Shown here: piece by piece, positions 1 through 7,915 of the stretch
Numbering within the stretch: position 1 is the stretch's first letter
Layout of the letters: the number at the start of each line of letters is the position of its first letter
Assembly (NCBI GenBank): GCA_025352125.1
Contig: JANXTZ010000028.1
Location: 124,001 to 188,000 of the forward strand
Reading direction: 5' to 3'
Source: Deinococcales bacterium
Lineage (GTDB): Bacteria; Deinococcota; Deinococci; Deinococcales; JAAFIG01
Length of the DNA: 64,000 bases
Position numbers and translations under genes: made by a program
Notes under the pieces: generated by a model
Database searches by the model: none
The model's input: the letters and a program-made list of their open reading frames with translations, nothing else
Told to the model about the DNA's origin: nothing

Positions 1-1
1 T

Positions 2-937
2 TTCAAAGCTTTCATAAGCAATTCTGGCTTAGAAGAATTTGGCGCAAGCGACGACCTGACGCTGCTCGAGGGAATGCGAATGTCCGCAAGTTTGGGACTG
101 CCCGTGGCGGTTCATGCCGAATCTGACGCGATCACGGGCGCACTTTTGGGTCGTTTGAAAGCTTCGGGCAAAACCAGCATTCGAGATTACCTCGAGTCTC
201 GCCCTGTGATTGCCGAACTCGAGGCGATTTCCAGGGCGATTCTGTTTGCCCAGGAAACGGGTTGTGCGCTGCATCTGGTTCATGTCTCCTCAGGTCGCGG
301 CGTGGTTCTGGCAGCCCAGGCTCGAGCACGTGGCGCAAATGTGACCATCGAAACCTGCCCGCATTATCTGGCATTCACCGAAGAGGACTTGGAGCAGTTG
401 GGCGCACCCGCAAAATGCGCTCCACCGCTTCGTTCAAACCTCGAGCAAGAACTGTTATGGCGGCAAGTCTTGCAAGGACAGGTGGACATGATCGGCAGCG
501 ACCATTCGCCAGCCCCGCCAAGCATGAAAACATCCCCGGACTTTTTTGCGATTTGGGGCGGTGTTTCTGGGGTGCAAAGCAGCCTGAACGTGCTCTTGAC
601 CCAAGGTTTGCAGGCTCGAGGCTTAAGCCTTTCTCAAATCTCGAATCTGGTGTCCGTCAACCCCGCAAAACGCTTTAAACTTGCCAACAAAGGACAACTC
701 GAGCTTGGTTTTGACGCCGATTTGGTATTGCTGGATTTGAACACCCGTTTTGTTTTGACCCCTGAAATGCTCATGTACCGCCACAAGCAAAGTCCGTATT
801 TGGGGCAAGAATTTACGGGCGTGGTGAAGCGCACGTTGTCTCGAGGTCGGACGGTTTATACAGATGGCACTGTGGCTGGGGCGAGGCACGCCTCGTCCCC
901 ACAGCCACAAGGTCGGTTGGTCAAACCTGCGCCATAA
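2..937 (+). CDS. allB: Allantoinase, 5' end outside the window
   Basis: Amidohydrolase of the allantoinase branch of the dihydroorotase family; it would open the hydantoin ring of allantoin to allantoate in purine ureide catabolism. The reading frame is open from base 2, so the N-terminus with the first HxH metal motif lies upstream of the window. Visible motifs are FKAF (the carbamylated metal-bridging Lys), HAESD, HVSSG, CPHY, SDHSP (metal-binding Asp) and WGGVSGVQSS, and the C-terminal YRHKxSPYxG is more typical of allantoinase than of dihydroorotase. The last ~20 residues are encoded by a palindromic repeat (871-908). No other ureide gene is visible, so the pathway context is unknown. Dihydropyrimidinase or a related hydantoinase is the main alternative. 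Confidence 0.85.
   Translation, partial: FKAFISNSGLEEFGASDDLTLLEGMRMSASLGLPVAVHAESDAITGALLGRLKASGKTSIRDYLESRPVIAELEAISRAILFAQETGCALHLVHVSSGRGVVLAAQARARGANVTIETCPHYLAFTEEDLEQLGAPAKCAPPLRSNLEQELLWRQVLQGQVDMIGSDHSPAPPSMKTSPDFFAIWGGVSGVQSSLNVLLTQGLQARGLSLSQISNLVSVNPAKRFKLANKGQLELGFDADLVLLDLNTRFVLTPEMLMYRHKQSPYLGQEFTGVVKRTLSRGRTVYTDGTVAGARHASSPQPQGRLVKPAP
871..908. repeat. REP-like palindrome inside the 3' end of the allantoinase gene
   Basis: Imperfect inverted repeat: the arm GTGGCTGGGGCGAGG (872-886), a CACG loop, then CCTCGTCCCCACAGCCAC (891-908), which pairs except for about three bulged bases. It is GC-rich, lies within the last codons of the upstream gene and has no T-tract. This resembles short extragenic palindromes that have invaded the end of a reading frame. 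It could also act as a 3' mRNA stabiliser. Confidence 0.55.
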
Positions 938-938
938 T

Positions 939-2546
939 TTACGAAAACCAGGTGCGCACGATTGGCACGGACAGCAAACCCAACAACGCCAGGTAAAACA
1001 CCAGTTGCCCGATCATGGCGGGAATCACGCTTTTTTCGCGGTTGGTGTAATACAGCACGCCAGCGCCAACAAAAGCCAGCAAGATCACGGGCATGGCGAA
1101 GGTCACAGCGAACAACAAGACCAGTACGACTGCACCGAGGGTTTGACCGTAACGTTTTTCAATCGGGAAGACCGCAAACGCCCTGAAGAAAATTTCGGTC
1201 AGTGGCAGCAACAATATCGGCAGCAGGGCAGACAAGCGCCAATACTCGAGGTGCAAGTAAAAGCCATTAAAGTGCAGGGTTTTGGCGGCGTACTGGTAGC
1301 CAATGGTCAAGACGGTAATGCCCACCCCGACCACGATGCCCTCGAGAATTTGGTTTGGCGAGAACTTTCCGATCAGCAATTGAGCGGGCTTCCAGCCGTT
1401 CCTTTGGGTGGTGTACCAACTAAGACCGATCAATGTGATGGCAAAAAACCCAAAGAACAAATCCCTGGCGACATCGCCCTGAACGGGCGTGAACAACGCC
1501 AGGTAATTGCCGTACAGCATTTTGCCGCCCAATAGCGCGGCAACGCCACCAACCAGCACCGAGACAATCAAATGCGAGTAAACGTTGGCGACCGTCCAGG
1601 GGCGCGGACCCTCCTGAATTTCGATGGTCGAGAGCGGTTCGATCTGGCTTTCACCCACCAAATGCGCGACCAACAGCGCCACCAACGCGATCAACCACGG
1701 CAGGGTTTTTCCGATCACCAGGGCAAAAACATTGTTCGAGTTGCTGGTCTGGGTCAAGACCCTCGAGCCTTCAGAGATGTTGCCCATGCCGTAATAGGCG
1801 TAAGCCAAAGCCCCCAGGGCGCGTTGGTACAAGCCCCTGTCCCTGGCGAAGGCGCCAGGGTTGCCGGCGACCTGCTCCAGGGTTTGAATCGCGCCCGGTA
1901 AATTGCCCGCAATCCACTGGGTCCGTCCGTACTCGGCTTGAATTTCTGGCGGACGGTTGGGCGAGCTGCGCAGCAGACTCGCGGCGGCTTTGGGGTCACT
2001 TCTGACCATGATCTGAGCCAATGCCAGACGGGCTTCGGTGTCGCTCGAGTCAAGGTTCAGGGCTTCGCGGTAGGCGTTGATGCTTTCACTTTCGTTACCA
2101 GCCAGTTGACTGGTCTGGGCGGTGATCTTGTAAGCCAAAACTTTTGACTTTAAGGACAGCCTGGGGTTTTGCAGGGCGCTCTGAGCCAATTGGTAGGCTT
2201 CCTCGAACTTGCCGTTTTGCAGCACGATCTCTGCGCCGATCACATCGTTTTGCGGGCTGCTCGGGTCGGCGAGGCGGGCTTGATCGACAAAGCCTTGCGC
2301 CGCCGCAATGTTGTTCATGCGCAGTGCCACCCTGGCGTGAAGCCGCAACGAGTCAGAATAGTTGGGTTGTTGAATCTCGGCGAGTCGGCAGGCGTTGTCG
2401 GCGGCGTCATACAGTTTTTGCTGAAAAAACTCGGCGCACTTGTTGTACTGATCCTGGGCTTTAAAGTTGATTGCCTGACCAAAGGCGGTGCCGATCAGCA
2501 CAAGCCAGATAAGGGATACGCGCACAAGAAGCTTCACGAACCTCAT
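939..2546 (-). CDS. TPR-repeat protein fused to a CPBP-like membrane domain
   Basis: 535 residues. A signal peptide or membrane anchor (about 1-23) is followed by a helical region of tetratricopeptide-type repeats (about 30-260: short Ala/Leu-rich helix pairs, with blocks such as SINAYREALNLDSSDTEARLALAQ). The C-terminal half has roughly eight membrane segments. Within these, the stretch TEIFFRAFAVFPIEKRYG resembles motif 1 of CPBP (Rce1-like) intramembrane proteases, EExxxR, but the first Glu is Thr here, so protease activity is doubtful. It ends one base after the allantoinase stop on the other strand (convergent) and is divergent from the patatin gene. No substrate can be inferred. The ATG choice rests on the signal peptide; no clear Shine-Dalgarno sequence is present. 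Confidence 0.6.
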   Translation of the reverse strand: MRFVKLLVRVSLIWLVLIGTAFGQAINFKAQDQYNKCAEFFQQKLYDAADNACRLAEIQQPNYSDSLRLHARVALRMNNIAAAQGFVDQARLADPSSPQNDVIGAEIVLQNGKFEEAYQLAQSALQNPRLSLKSKVLAYKITAQTSQLAGNESESINAYREALNLDSSDTEARLALAQIMVRSDPKAAASLLRSSPNRPPEIQAEYGRTQWIAGNLPGAIQTLEQVAGNPGAFARDRGLYQRALGALAYAYYGMGNISEGSRVLTQTSNSNNVFALVIGKTLPWLIALVALLVAHLVGESQIEPLSTIEIQEGPRPWTVANVYSHLIVSVLVGGVAALLGGKMLYGNYLALFTPVQGDVARDLFFGFFAITLIGLSWYTTQRNGWKPAQLLIGKFSPNQILEGIVVGVGITVLTIGYQYAAKTLHFNGFYLHLEYWRLSALLPILLLPLTEIFFRAFAVFPIEKRYGQTLGAVVLVLLFAVTFAMPVILLAFVGAGVLYYTNREKSVIPAMIGQLVFYLALLGLLSVPIVRTWFS

Positions 2547-2636
2547 CTTAGCATTTCAGATCGCAATTTGGCGTACAAAACAGCTCTGAAACCCGAGAAG
2601 CCGCTTGCATTGCGTCGAGCAAAGTCTTTTTGTGGT

Positions 2637-2674
2637 GTCCTGTCGGTAAAATGTTGAATTGATGTCCTGTTGGT
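2637..2674. promoter_or_regulatory. Pair of 11-bp direct repeats between two divergent genes
   Basis: GTCCTGTCGGT (2637-2647) and GTCCTGTTGGT (2664-2674) are direct repeats with one mismatch, 27 bp apart, in the 191-bp gap between the TPR/CPBP gene (minus) and the patatin gene (plus). Position and spacing would suit a regulator site, but no regulator is implied by the sequence. Confidence 0.25.
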
Positions 2675-2737
2675 GCCACCATCAGGCATCTGGGTCAAAA
2701 CTTGATACTCGAGCATCAATCTGAGTAGGGTGAGGGG

Positions 2738-3751
2738 ATGAAGGCTCAACGCGGTCAAAAACTGGCTCTGGCTCTGGGCGGCGGCGGCGTGCGCGGCGCG
2801 GCGCATCTGGGCGTCTTGCGGGCATTGCAACAAGCCGATATCGAGGTCAGTGGCATCGCGGGCAGCAGTTCGGGTGCGCTGGCGGGCATGTTGTTCGCGC
2901 TCGAGACGGCAGGATTCAGGCGCGAGGACGAAGCCCCTGGAACGCAAACCAATGCCTTTGGGTCGCGCTCGAGAACCGAGATTTACCGTTTGATTGAGGC
3001 GATAGGCTCGAACGGTTACGCACATCTGCGTCAGGTTTTAACCACCAAAACCAACAAGGGTTTTGATCTGATTGACGCCTTAAAAACCTTGTCGGGTTGG
3101 CAAAAAGTCATTTTGTCCGGCGTCTCTGGTCCGGGCATTGCCAGCCTCGAGCCGCTTCGTCAGAGTTTAAAGCCGCTTGTGGGCAGTGTCTGTTTTGAAG
3201 ATTTAAACCTGGCACTGGCATTTGTCGCCACCGATTTGATCGCTGGCGAGGAGGTGATCTTAAAAACGGGTCTGTTGCTCGAGTCAGCCATCGCCTCCTG
3301 CGCGATTCCTGGTGTTTTTCCGCCCGTGCCTCTTGGTGGTCGTCATCTGGCAGACGGACATGTGGTCAACAACGTTCCGGTCAGCGTGGCGAGGGGCTTG
3401 CTGCCAGGGGCATTTGTGCTGGCGGTGGATGTGGGTTTCGATGCACCCGCCACCGTCCCCAAAACCGCCATCGAGGTGATCTTGCGGGCTGCCAGCATCA
3501 GCCGCGATCACCTCGAGCGTCATCACATGGCTCAGGCAGACATGGTCTTGCATGTCGGTCAGGAAGTGCCATCGGGCGTGTTTGATTTTGAGCACAGCCG
3601 AGAACTTTTTGAGGTGGGCGTCGAACAAACCCGCAAAATCATTCCTGCTTTGCGTGAGGCGTTGGGCTTGGAACCTCGGGTTTTGAAACCTCGAAAACCT
3701 GGCTTGCTCGAGAAATACTTGAAGCGGGGCGATGCCCTAAATTCGAAATAA
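2738..3751 (+). CDS. Patatin-like phospholipase
   Basis: 337 residues, a cytoplasmic serine lipid acyl hydrolase of the patatin/RssA type. The glycine-rich oxyanion loop GGGGVRGAAHLGVL is at 14-27, the nucleophile elbow GSSSG at 42-46 (Ser44), and the catalytic Asp in ADGH near residue 206 (the usual DGG/DGA is DGH here). The family forms a Ser-Asp dyad and hydrolyses membrane phospholipids or lysophospholipids. There is no signal peptide or membrane segment. A good ribosome site (GTGAGGGG) precedes the ATG. The true substrate is unknown; the respiratory operon that follows starts 180 bp downstream and is probably separate. Confidence 0.88.
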   Translation: MKAQRGQKLALALGGGGVRGAAHLGVLRALQQADIEVSGIAGSSSGALAGMLFALETAGFRREDEAPGTQTNAFGSRSRTEIYRLIEAIGSNGYAHLRQVLTTKTNKGFDLIDALKTLSGWQKVILSGVSGPGIASLEPLRQSLKPLVGSVCFEDLNLALAFVATDLIAGEEVILKTGLLLESAIASCAIPGVFPPVPLGGRHLADGHVVNNVPVSVARGLLPGAFVLAVDVGFDAPATVPKTAIEVILRAASISRDHLERHHMAQADMVLHVGQEVPSGVFDFEHSRELFEVGVEQTRKIIPALREALGLEPRVLKPRKPGLLEKYLKRGDALNSK

Positions 3752-3932
3752 AACCTTACACGGTTTTGCGCTTCGATCAGAAATATGTAAAAATTACCAG
3801 GTGTCTCGGGTTCGCTTGGGACAATTTTCAGTCGCAATGGCAGGGTGTATTTGGGTATTGTAGGGAATCTATCTTGCATCTCGGGCAACTCGAGGTCGTG
3901 AAGTTCAAATCAAGTTTTGAGGAGGGCGAGAC

Positions 3933-4016
3933 GTGACGAATTTACTGCAATTTTTATTGGTTTCGCTCGAGGTTGTTCAGTTTGTGATTCCTGAGAGGTT
4001 TGGGGTGATGGGATGA
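3933..4016 (+). CDS. Possible 27-residue leader or micro-subunit overlapping ccoN
   Basis: A GTG-initiated frame of 27 codons with an excellent Shine-Dalgarno sequence (GAGGAGGGCGAG) three bases upstream of its GTG. Its TGA overlaps the ccoN ATG (ATGA), the arrangement of translational coupling. The peptide has a hydrophobic stretch (NLLQFLLVSLEVVQFVI) that could span a membrane. ccoN itself has only a poor ribosome site, so translation of this frame may deliver ribosomes to ccoN. It could be a regulatory leader, a micro-subunit of the oxidase, or chance. No known family is recognised. Confidence 0.4.
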   Translation: MTNLLQFLLVSLEVVQFVIPERFGVMG

Positions 4017-5446
4017 CGTTATTAGATCGGTTCTTTCCGGATACTCCCGATTCGAGTGCGAAGTTGTGGTTGACTTCTGCCATCGTTTGGGGCGTGATTG
4101 GCATGACATTCGGTGTTTTCATGGCGACGCAGTTTATGTTTCCCGACATCACCAGGGGTGTGCCGTGGTTGTCCTTCAGCCGCATTCGTCCCTCACACGT
4201 GAATACTGTGGTCATGTCCTGGGTATCGATGGCAAGCATTGGTGCTTGTTTTTACATGCTGCCGCGCCTGGTGAAAACCCCGCTTTTTTCCGAGCGTTTG
4301 GGAACCATGACGGGTTGGCTTTGGAATGTTTTTGCGGCGCTCATTCCTTTAACACTTTTGAACGGTTATTCCGAAGGTCGTGAATGGGCAGAACTGATCG
4401 CGCCGATGGACTGGTTCATGTTGATTTTGCTGGTGCTCAGCGCCGTCAATGTGTTCATGACTGTCGCCCGCCGCACCGAACCACAATTGTATGTATCGGT
4501 CTGGTACTGGATGGGTTCGTTTATCGGCATGAGCATGGTTTGGATTGTCGGCAACCGCACCTTTGTGCCCTTGGACGGTCTGAACGACGCTATCACCAAC
4601 TGGTTCTATGCCCACGACGTGCTCGGACTTTGGATCACCACCATGGGCATTGGCATCATTTATTTCTTGCTGCCCAAATTAACGGTGGGTAAAAAGGGTG
4701 AACCTGGCAACCCAATCTTCTCACACAAGCTGTCCTTAATCGGGTTCTGGGGTAATTTTGCGTTTTACACTGGCATCGGTGCGCACCACATCATTCAGGC
4801 ACCCGTCCCAGAGTGGCTCAAAGCCTTCGCCATCGGCTCGAGCGTCCTGATGAGCATTCCGGTTTACTCTGCCAGCGCCAACTTCTTCCTCTCCACCCAG
4901 GGGCGTTGGGACAACTTGGCTTGGAATTTACCCCTGCGCTTCATGACCTTCGGTTGGATCATGTATGCCCTTGCCAGCTTCCAAGGTTCATTGCAAGCCG
5001 TGCGCAGCATCAACTGGTATCAGCACTTCACGGGCATCGTCAGCGCCCACGCGCACTTGGCAATGCTGGGCGGTTTTAGCATGGTGCTGTTTGCCGCCAT
5101 CTATTACACCGTGCCGCGCCTTTACAAGGTCGAATGGTACTCCAAAAAACTGGTTGTGGTTCACTTCTGGACGTTCTCGGTGGGCTTCATCATGTTCTTT
5201 ATCACCTGGACGACGATGGGCTTTATTCAAGCCGCCAGTTGGAACATGGGCATCAACGTGCAACAAACCGTGCCATTCTTAAAACCCTTCCTGATGGTGC
5301 GCTGGATGGCTGCCACCGTCATGATTTTCGGCGTCTATATTTTTGCTTACAACGCAGTTCAAACCGTGCGCTCCGCCAGACGCCAAGAAGTCTCTCGAGG
5401 TTCGAGTGTCGCTCCCGCCCTGTCCCCTGCTGCGGCAGACGATTAA
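4013..5446 (+). CDS. ccoN: cbb3-type cytochrome c oxidase subunit I
   Basis: 477 residues with about 12 membrane helices: the catalytic haem b/b3-CuB subunit of a C-type haem-copper oxidase, which reduces O2 to water and pumps protons. Family features seen: RPSHVNT (haem-ligand His62), WFYAHDVLG (CuB-helix His; the Trp-Tyr-x-His form is typical of CcoN), YTGIGAHH (two adjacent CuB His and the active-site Tyr) and SAHAHLAMLG (haem His residues). It is the first large gene of the respiratory operon, followed after 17 bases by the CcoO-type subunit. Its length is normal for CcoN. Confidence 0.95.
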   Translation: MTLLDRFFPDTPDSSAKLWLTSAIVWGVIGMTFGVFMATQFMFPDITRGVPWLSFSRIRPSHVNTVVMSWVSMASIGACFYMLPRLVKTPLFSERLGTMTGWLWNVFAALIPLTLLNGYSEGREWAELIAPMDWFMLILLVLSAVNVFMTVARRTEPQLYVSVWYWMGSFIGMSMVWIVGNRTFVPLDGLNDAITNWFYAHDVLGLWITTMGIGIIYFLLPKLTVGKKGEPGNPIFSHKLSLIGFWGNFAFYTGIGAHHIIQAPVPEWLKAFAIGSSVLMSIPVYSASANFFLSTQGRWDNLAWNLPLRFMTFGWIMYALASFQGSLQAVRSINWYQHFTGIVSAHAHLAMLGGFSMVLFAAIYYTVPRLYKVEWYSKKLVVVHFWTFSVGFIMFFITWTTMGFIQAASWNMGINVQQTVPFLKPFLMVRWMAATVMIFGVYIFAYNAVQTVRSARRQEVSRGSSVAPALSPAAADD

Positions 5447-5463
5447 ACAAAGGAGGTCAGAAA

Positions 5464-6381
5464 ATGTTGAATGCAAGGAATTTTATTATTGGACTGGCTT
5501 TTCTGCTGATCGTGTGCGGCGTGACCTCTTTGGTCGTGATTGTTCCAGCGGCAAGTTTTAATCCAGAACCCACCCCAGGTTTGCGTCCGTATACCGCCAC
5601 CGAGCTAAAAGGTCGCGCCATTTATCAGCGCGAGAACTGCTACGTTTGCCACAGTCAATTTGTGCGTTTTCAAGATGAGGGTACTGGTCCGACCTCACAG
5701 GCTGGCGATTTCGCCTATGACCGCGTGAACCTTCTGGGAACGCTACGCAACGGTCCCGATTTGACCTACGAGGGCGGTCTTTACCCCGACGAATGGCACA
5801 TCGGTCACCTCAAGTCACCTCGCTCTTATTTGCCTGGTTCGGTTATGCCAAGCTTCAGTTATTTGAACGACACCGACATTCGCTACCTGGTGAGCTATAT
5901 TCAGTCGCTCGGCACACGCAACACCCGTGCCTGGGAAACCAAAGATGTCAACGTGCCAGAAAAGTACCGCAACCTCAAATCGCCGTTCAATGCCAGCAAC
6001 GCCGGTTCTGGACGCGGTATCTACAACCAGAACTGCGCCCCCTGCCACGGTTACGAGGGTCGCGCCGATGTGCCGCTGGCAAAAATGTTCTATCCAAAAC
6101 CCGCCGCCAACTTCCACCTGCCGCGCTACAAGGACTTCACCGATGGACACTGGTACAACAAGGTTGGTCGCGGTGTTCCAGGCACTCGGATGCCACGCTG
6201 GGATCAAACGCTGAACGAAGAGCAAATCTGGTACGTGGTCGAATACTTAAAATCTCTGGCGAAAGATCAAGACCTGACCGCCAAACCAGGACGCGAAAAG
6301 TATTACGATGCCAAAACCTTGCAACCAGGCAACGTCGAACGTGACTACCCAGGTGCGCCGAAAGCCGCGAAGGGACACTAA
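5464..6381 (+). CDS. ccoO: CcoO fused to a CcoP-like cytochrome c domain
   Basis: 305 residues starting at the ATG after AGGAGGTCAG; an open frame extends further upstream but overlaps ccoN. An N-terminal membrane anchor (about 5-30) is followed by a CcoO domain with haem site CYVCH, SQFVR, GPDL, DEWHIGHL and axial Met in MPSF. A second cytochrome c domain follows, with CAPCH and axial Met in RMPRW. Normal cbb3 oxidases carry a monohaem CcoO and a separate dihaem CcoP. Here the two functions appear condensed into one dihaem chain, and no separate CcoP is present. Electrons from a soluble or lipoprotein cytochrome c would enter through these haems. Confidence 0.9.
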   Translation: MLNARNFIIGLAFLLIVCGVTSLVVIVPAASFNPEPTPGLRPYTATELKGRAIYQRENCYVCHSQFVRFQDEGTGPTSQAGDFAYDRVNLLGTLRNGPDLTYEGGLYPDEWHIGHLKSPRSYLPGSVMPSFSYLNDTDIRYLVSYIQSLGTRNTRAWETKDVNVPEKYRNLKSPFNASNAGSGRGIYNQNCAPCHGYEGRADVPLAKMFYPKPAANFHLPRYKDFTDGHWYNKVGRGVPGTRMPRWDQTLNEEQIWYVVEYLKSLAKDQDLTAKPGREKYYDAKTLQPGNVERDYPGAPKAAKGH

Positions 6382-6383
6382 TC

Positions 6384-6677
6384 ATGACAAGCCGCTCGAG
6401 TCTTCAAAAATCGGCAACCCTGCTGGCATTCTTTTTAGCCTCGAGTGCACTGGCAGATCACGTCCCTGCAGTTGGTTTGGATTACAAGGGCACTTGGGTT
6501 GTTCTGATTGCGGTGGGCGTGATCTTTTCGCTGCTGATCTTATCCGCACTTTGGGCGTATCTGGACGGGCAGTTCAACAATAGCGAGCGCGTCAAATTTA
6601 ACCTGATCGAAGCGGACAACGATTTTCTCTATGGTCGCGCTCCAAGCACCGAACGCCCTGAACCAGACCGCAAGTAA
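6384..6677 (+). CDS. CcoS-like small membrane protein with signal peptide
   Basis: 97 residues. A cleavable-looking signal sequence (1-24, ending SSALA) is followed by a membrane segment (about 38-60, WVVLIAVGVIFSLLILSALWAY) and the sequence LDGQFNNSERVKFNLIEADNDF. That last part resembles the end of the oxidase maturation protein CcoS (helix, then SGQFDD, then a short acidic tail). CcoS is normally about 50 residues without a signal peptide and is needed for cofactor insertion into CcoN. The assignment rests on this short match and on its place right behind ccoO (2-bp gap). It may instead be a CcoQ-like structural subunit. Confidence 0.5.
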   Translation: MTSRSSLQKSATLLAFFLASSALADHVPAVGLDYKGTWVVLIAVGVIFSLLILSALWAYLDGQFNNSERVKFNLIEADNDFLYGRAPSTERPEPDRK

Positions 6678-6722
6678 GCCAAAACAGTATTCTCGAGCGT
6701 CTCGCTCGCATCGGAGGAATCA

Positions 6723-6920
6723 ATGAGTCTCGAAACGCCCAGCTTGGAAACCGAAACTGAAGTCGCCAGCAATTTCCAGGACATTCACGGCGACCACACC
6801 CACGAAATCGCTGGGATTCGGGTGGGTGAACGCAACGTTCCTGCCTCGGCAATTGCGGTGTTCTTGTTTGTTATTTTTATTGCCCTCGGAATTTCCTGGA
6901 TTCCAGCTCAGGGGTTTTAA
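6723..6920 (+). CDS. Small single-helix membrane protein of the oxidase operon
   Basis: 65 residues behind a strong ribosome site (CGGAGGAATCA). A charged, His-containing N-terminal half (NFQDIHGDHTHEIAG) is followed by one hydrophobic segment (SAIAVFLFVIFIALGISW, about 42-60). The stop overlaps the start of the cytochrome c lipoprotein gene by one base. The single terminal helix recalls the subunit IIa type of small oxidase subunits, but no family motif can be claimed. The HGDHTHE cluster might bind metal. Confidence 0.6.
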   Translation: MSLETPSLETETEVASNFQDIHGDHTHEIAGIRVGERNVPASAIAVFLFVIFIALGISWIPAQGF

Positions 6921-7915
6921 TGAGGCAACTTTTAGCAATTGGCACTTCGATCACGCTGGCACTGTTGTTTGGAGCGTGTAGCATCAAAGCCGACTCGAGC
7001 AAGATTGGCGGCGATGTTTCCTTGAAGGGTGACATTAAGCTTCCGGGCGCGGCGAACGTGACCGCCGCCGAGGTGGCTTACAAATGGAATTATCCAAAAT
7101 ACCCTGAACAGTACAAGGTCAATCCGCTCGAGCGCACCAATGAGGACGGTCAAAAGACCGATTACCTGAACGGACGCGAACTTGCCGAGAACGGCTCTTA
7201 TGCAGGCAAATGGATCGAGGGCGAGGATGTCAAACTTCTGCCTGTGGGCAATCCAAATCTGGTTCTGGGCAATTTGTTGTTCGACGTCTTGAAAAACAAG
7301 ATCACGCCCGCCATGATGCCGACCCTGGATGACAGCCCATTTCAGGCGTTCTTGAAATTGCAAGACGGTTTAAAAAACGAGCCAAGCCCTGTTGATGTCA
7401 CCATGAACGCTTTTGTCGAATCCAAAGACCCCGCGACGGGCAAACCCGAACGCAAGCCAGTGCCAGTTCAACAACCTGTCACCTTGGACAAAGAAGCCTT
7501 GTGGAGTTTGGCGATAGCGCTGTACGTCAAGCTCGAGCCGAACTGGAAAGAAACCGTACCCGTCAAGCTTGACCCCAGCAGTATTGCTGACAAATCCAAG
7601 CAAAAAAATGGTCAAGGTATTTTTGGCAATTGCAACATGTGCCACGGCGCAGACGGTTGGGGCAAGGGTCACTCGGGGGCAATGTTGCAACCGCCACCAG
7701 CCAATTTTCACGAACCGCGCCGTTTGTTCAACCGTTCAGAAACCAAATTGCGCAGTGCCCTCAAGAATGGTATTTATGGCTCAGCAATGCCACAATGGGT
7801 TGATCGGTTGAGCGATGGTGAGATCAATCATGTGGTGGCATATCTGCGCTCATATACTTACAGTGTTGATCCACCGATTGCCAGCGTCAAACCACCCGAA
7901 GGAGCCAAGCCATGA
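6920..7915 (+). CDS. Monohaem cytochrome c lipoprotein
   Basis: 331 residues. The signal peptide ends in a lipobox, LFGAC (Cys20), so the protein is probably lipid-anchored on the outer face of the membrane. The first ~225 residues show no known motif. The C-terminal third is a class I cytochrome c domain with haem site CNMCHG, PPPANFH and axial Met in SAMPQW. The PANFH element recurs in the second domain of the CcoO fusion, suggesting related domains. The likely role is to carry electrons from the Rieske/cytochrome b part to the oxidase. Four-base overlap with the Rieske gene (ATGA). Confidence 0.85.
   Translation: MRQLLAIGTSITLALLFGACSIKADSSKIGGDVSLKGDIKLPGAANVTAAEVAYKWNYPKYPEQYKVNPLERTNEDGQKTDYLNGRELAENGSYAGKWIEGEDVKLLPVGNPNLVLGNLLFDVLKNKITPAMMPTLDDSPFQAFLKLQDGLKNEPSPVDVTMNAFVESKDPATGKPERKPVPVQQPVTLDKEALWSLAIALYVKLEPNWKETVPVKLDPSSIADKSKQKNGQGIFGNCNMCHGADGWGKGHSGAMLQPPPANFHEPRRLFNRSETKLRSALKNGIYGSAMPQWVDRLSDGEINHVVAYLRSYTYSVDPPIASVKPPEGAKP

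Noticed and set aside
3752-3766. AAAACC...GGTTTT as terminator of the patatin gene
   Set aside because: Only a six-pair, AT-rich stem without a T-tract after it; too weak to call.
5134-5463. 110-codon upstream extension of the CcoO fusion
   Set aside because: It lies inside ccoN, makes no sense as protein, and an ideal ribosome site precedes the ATG at 5464.
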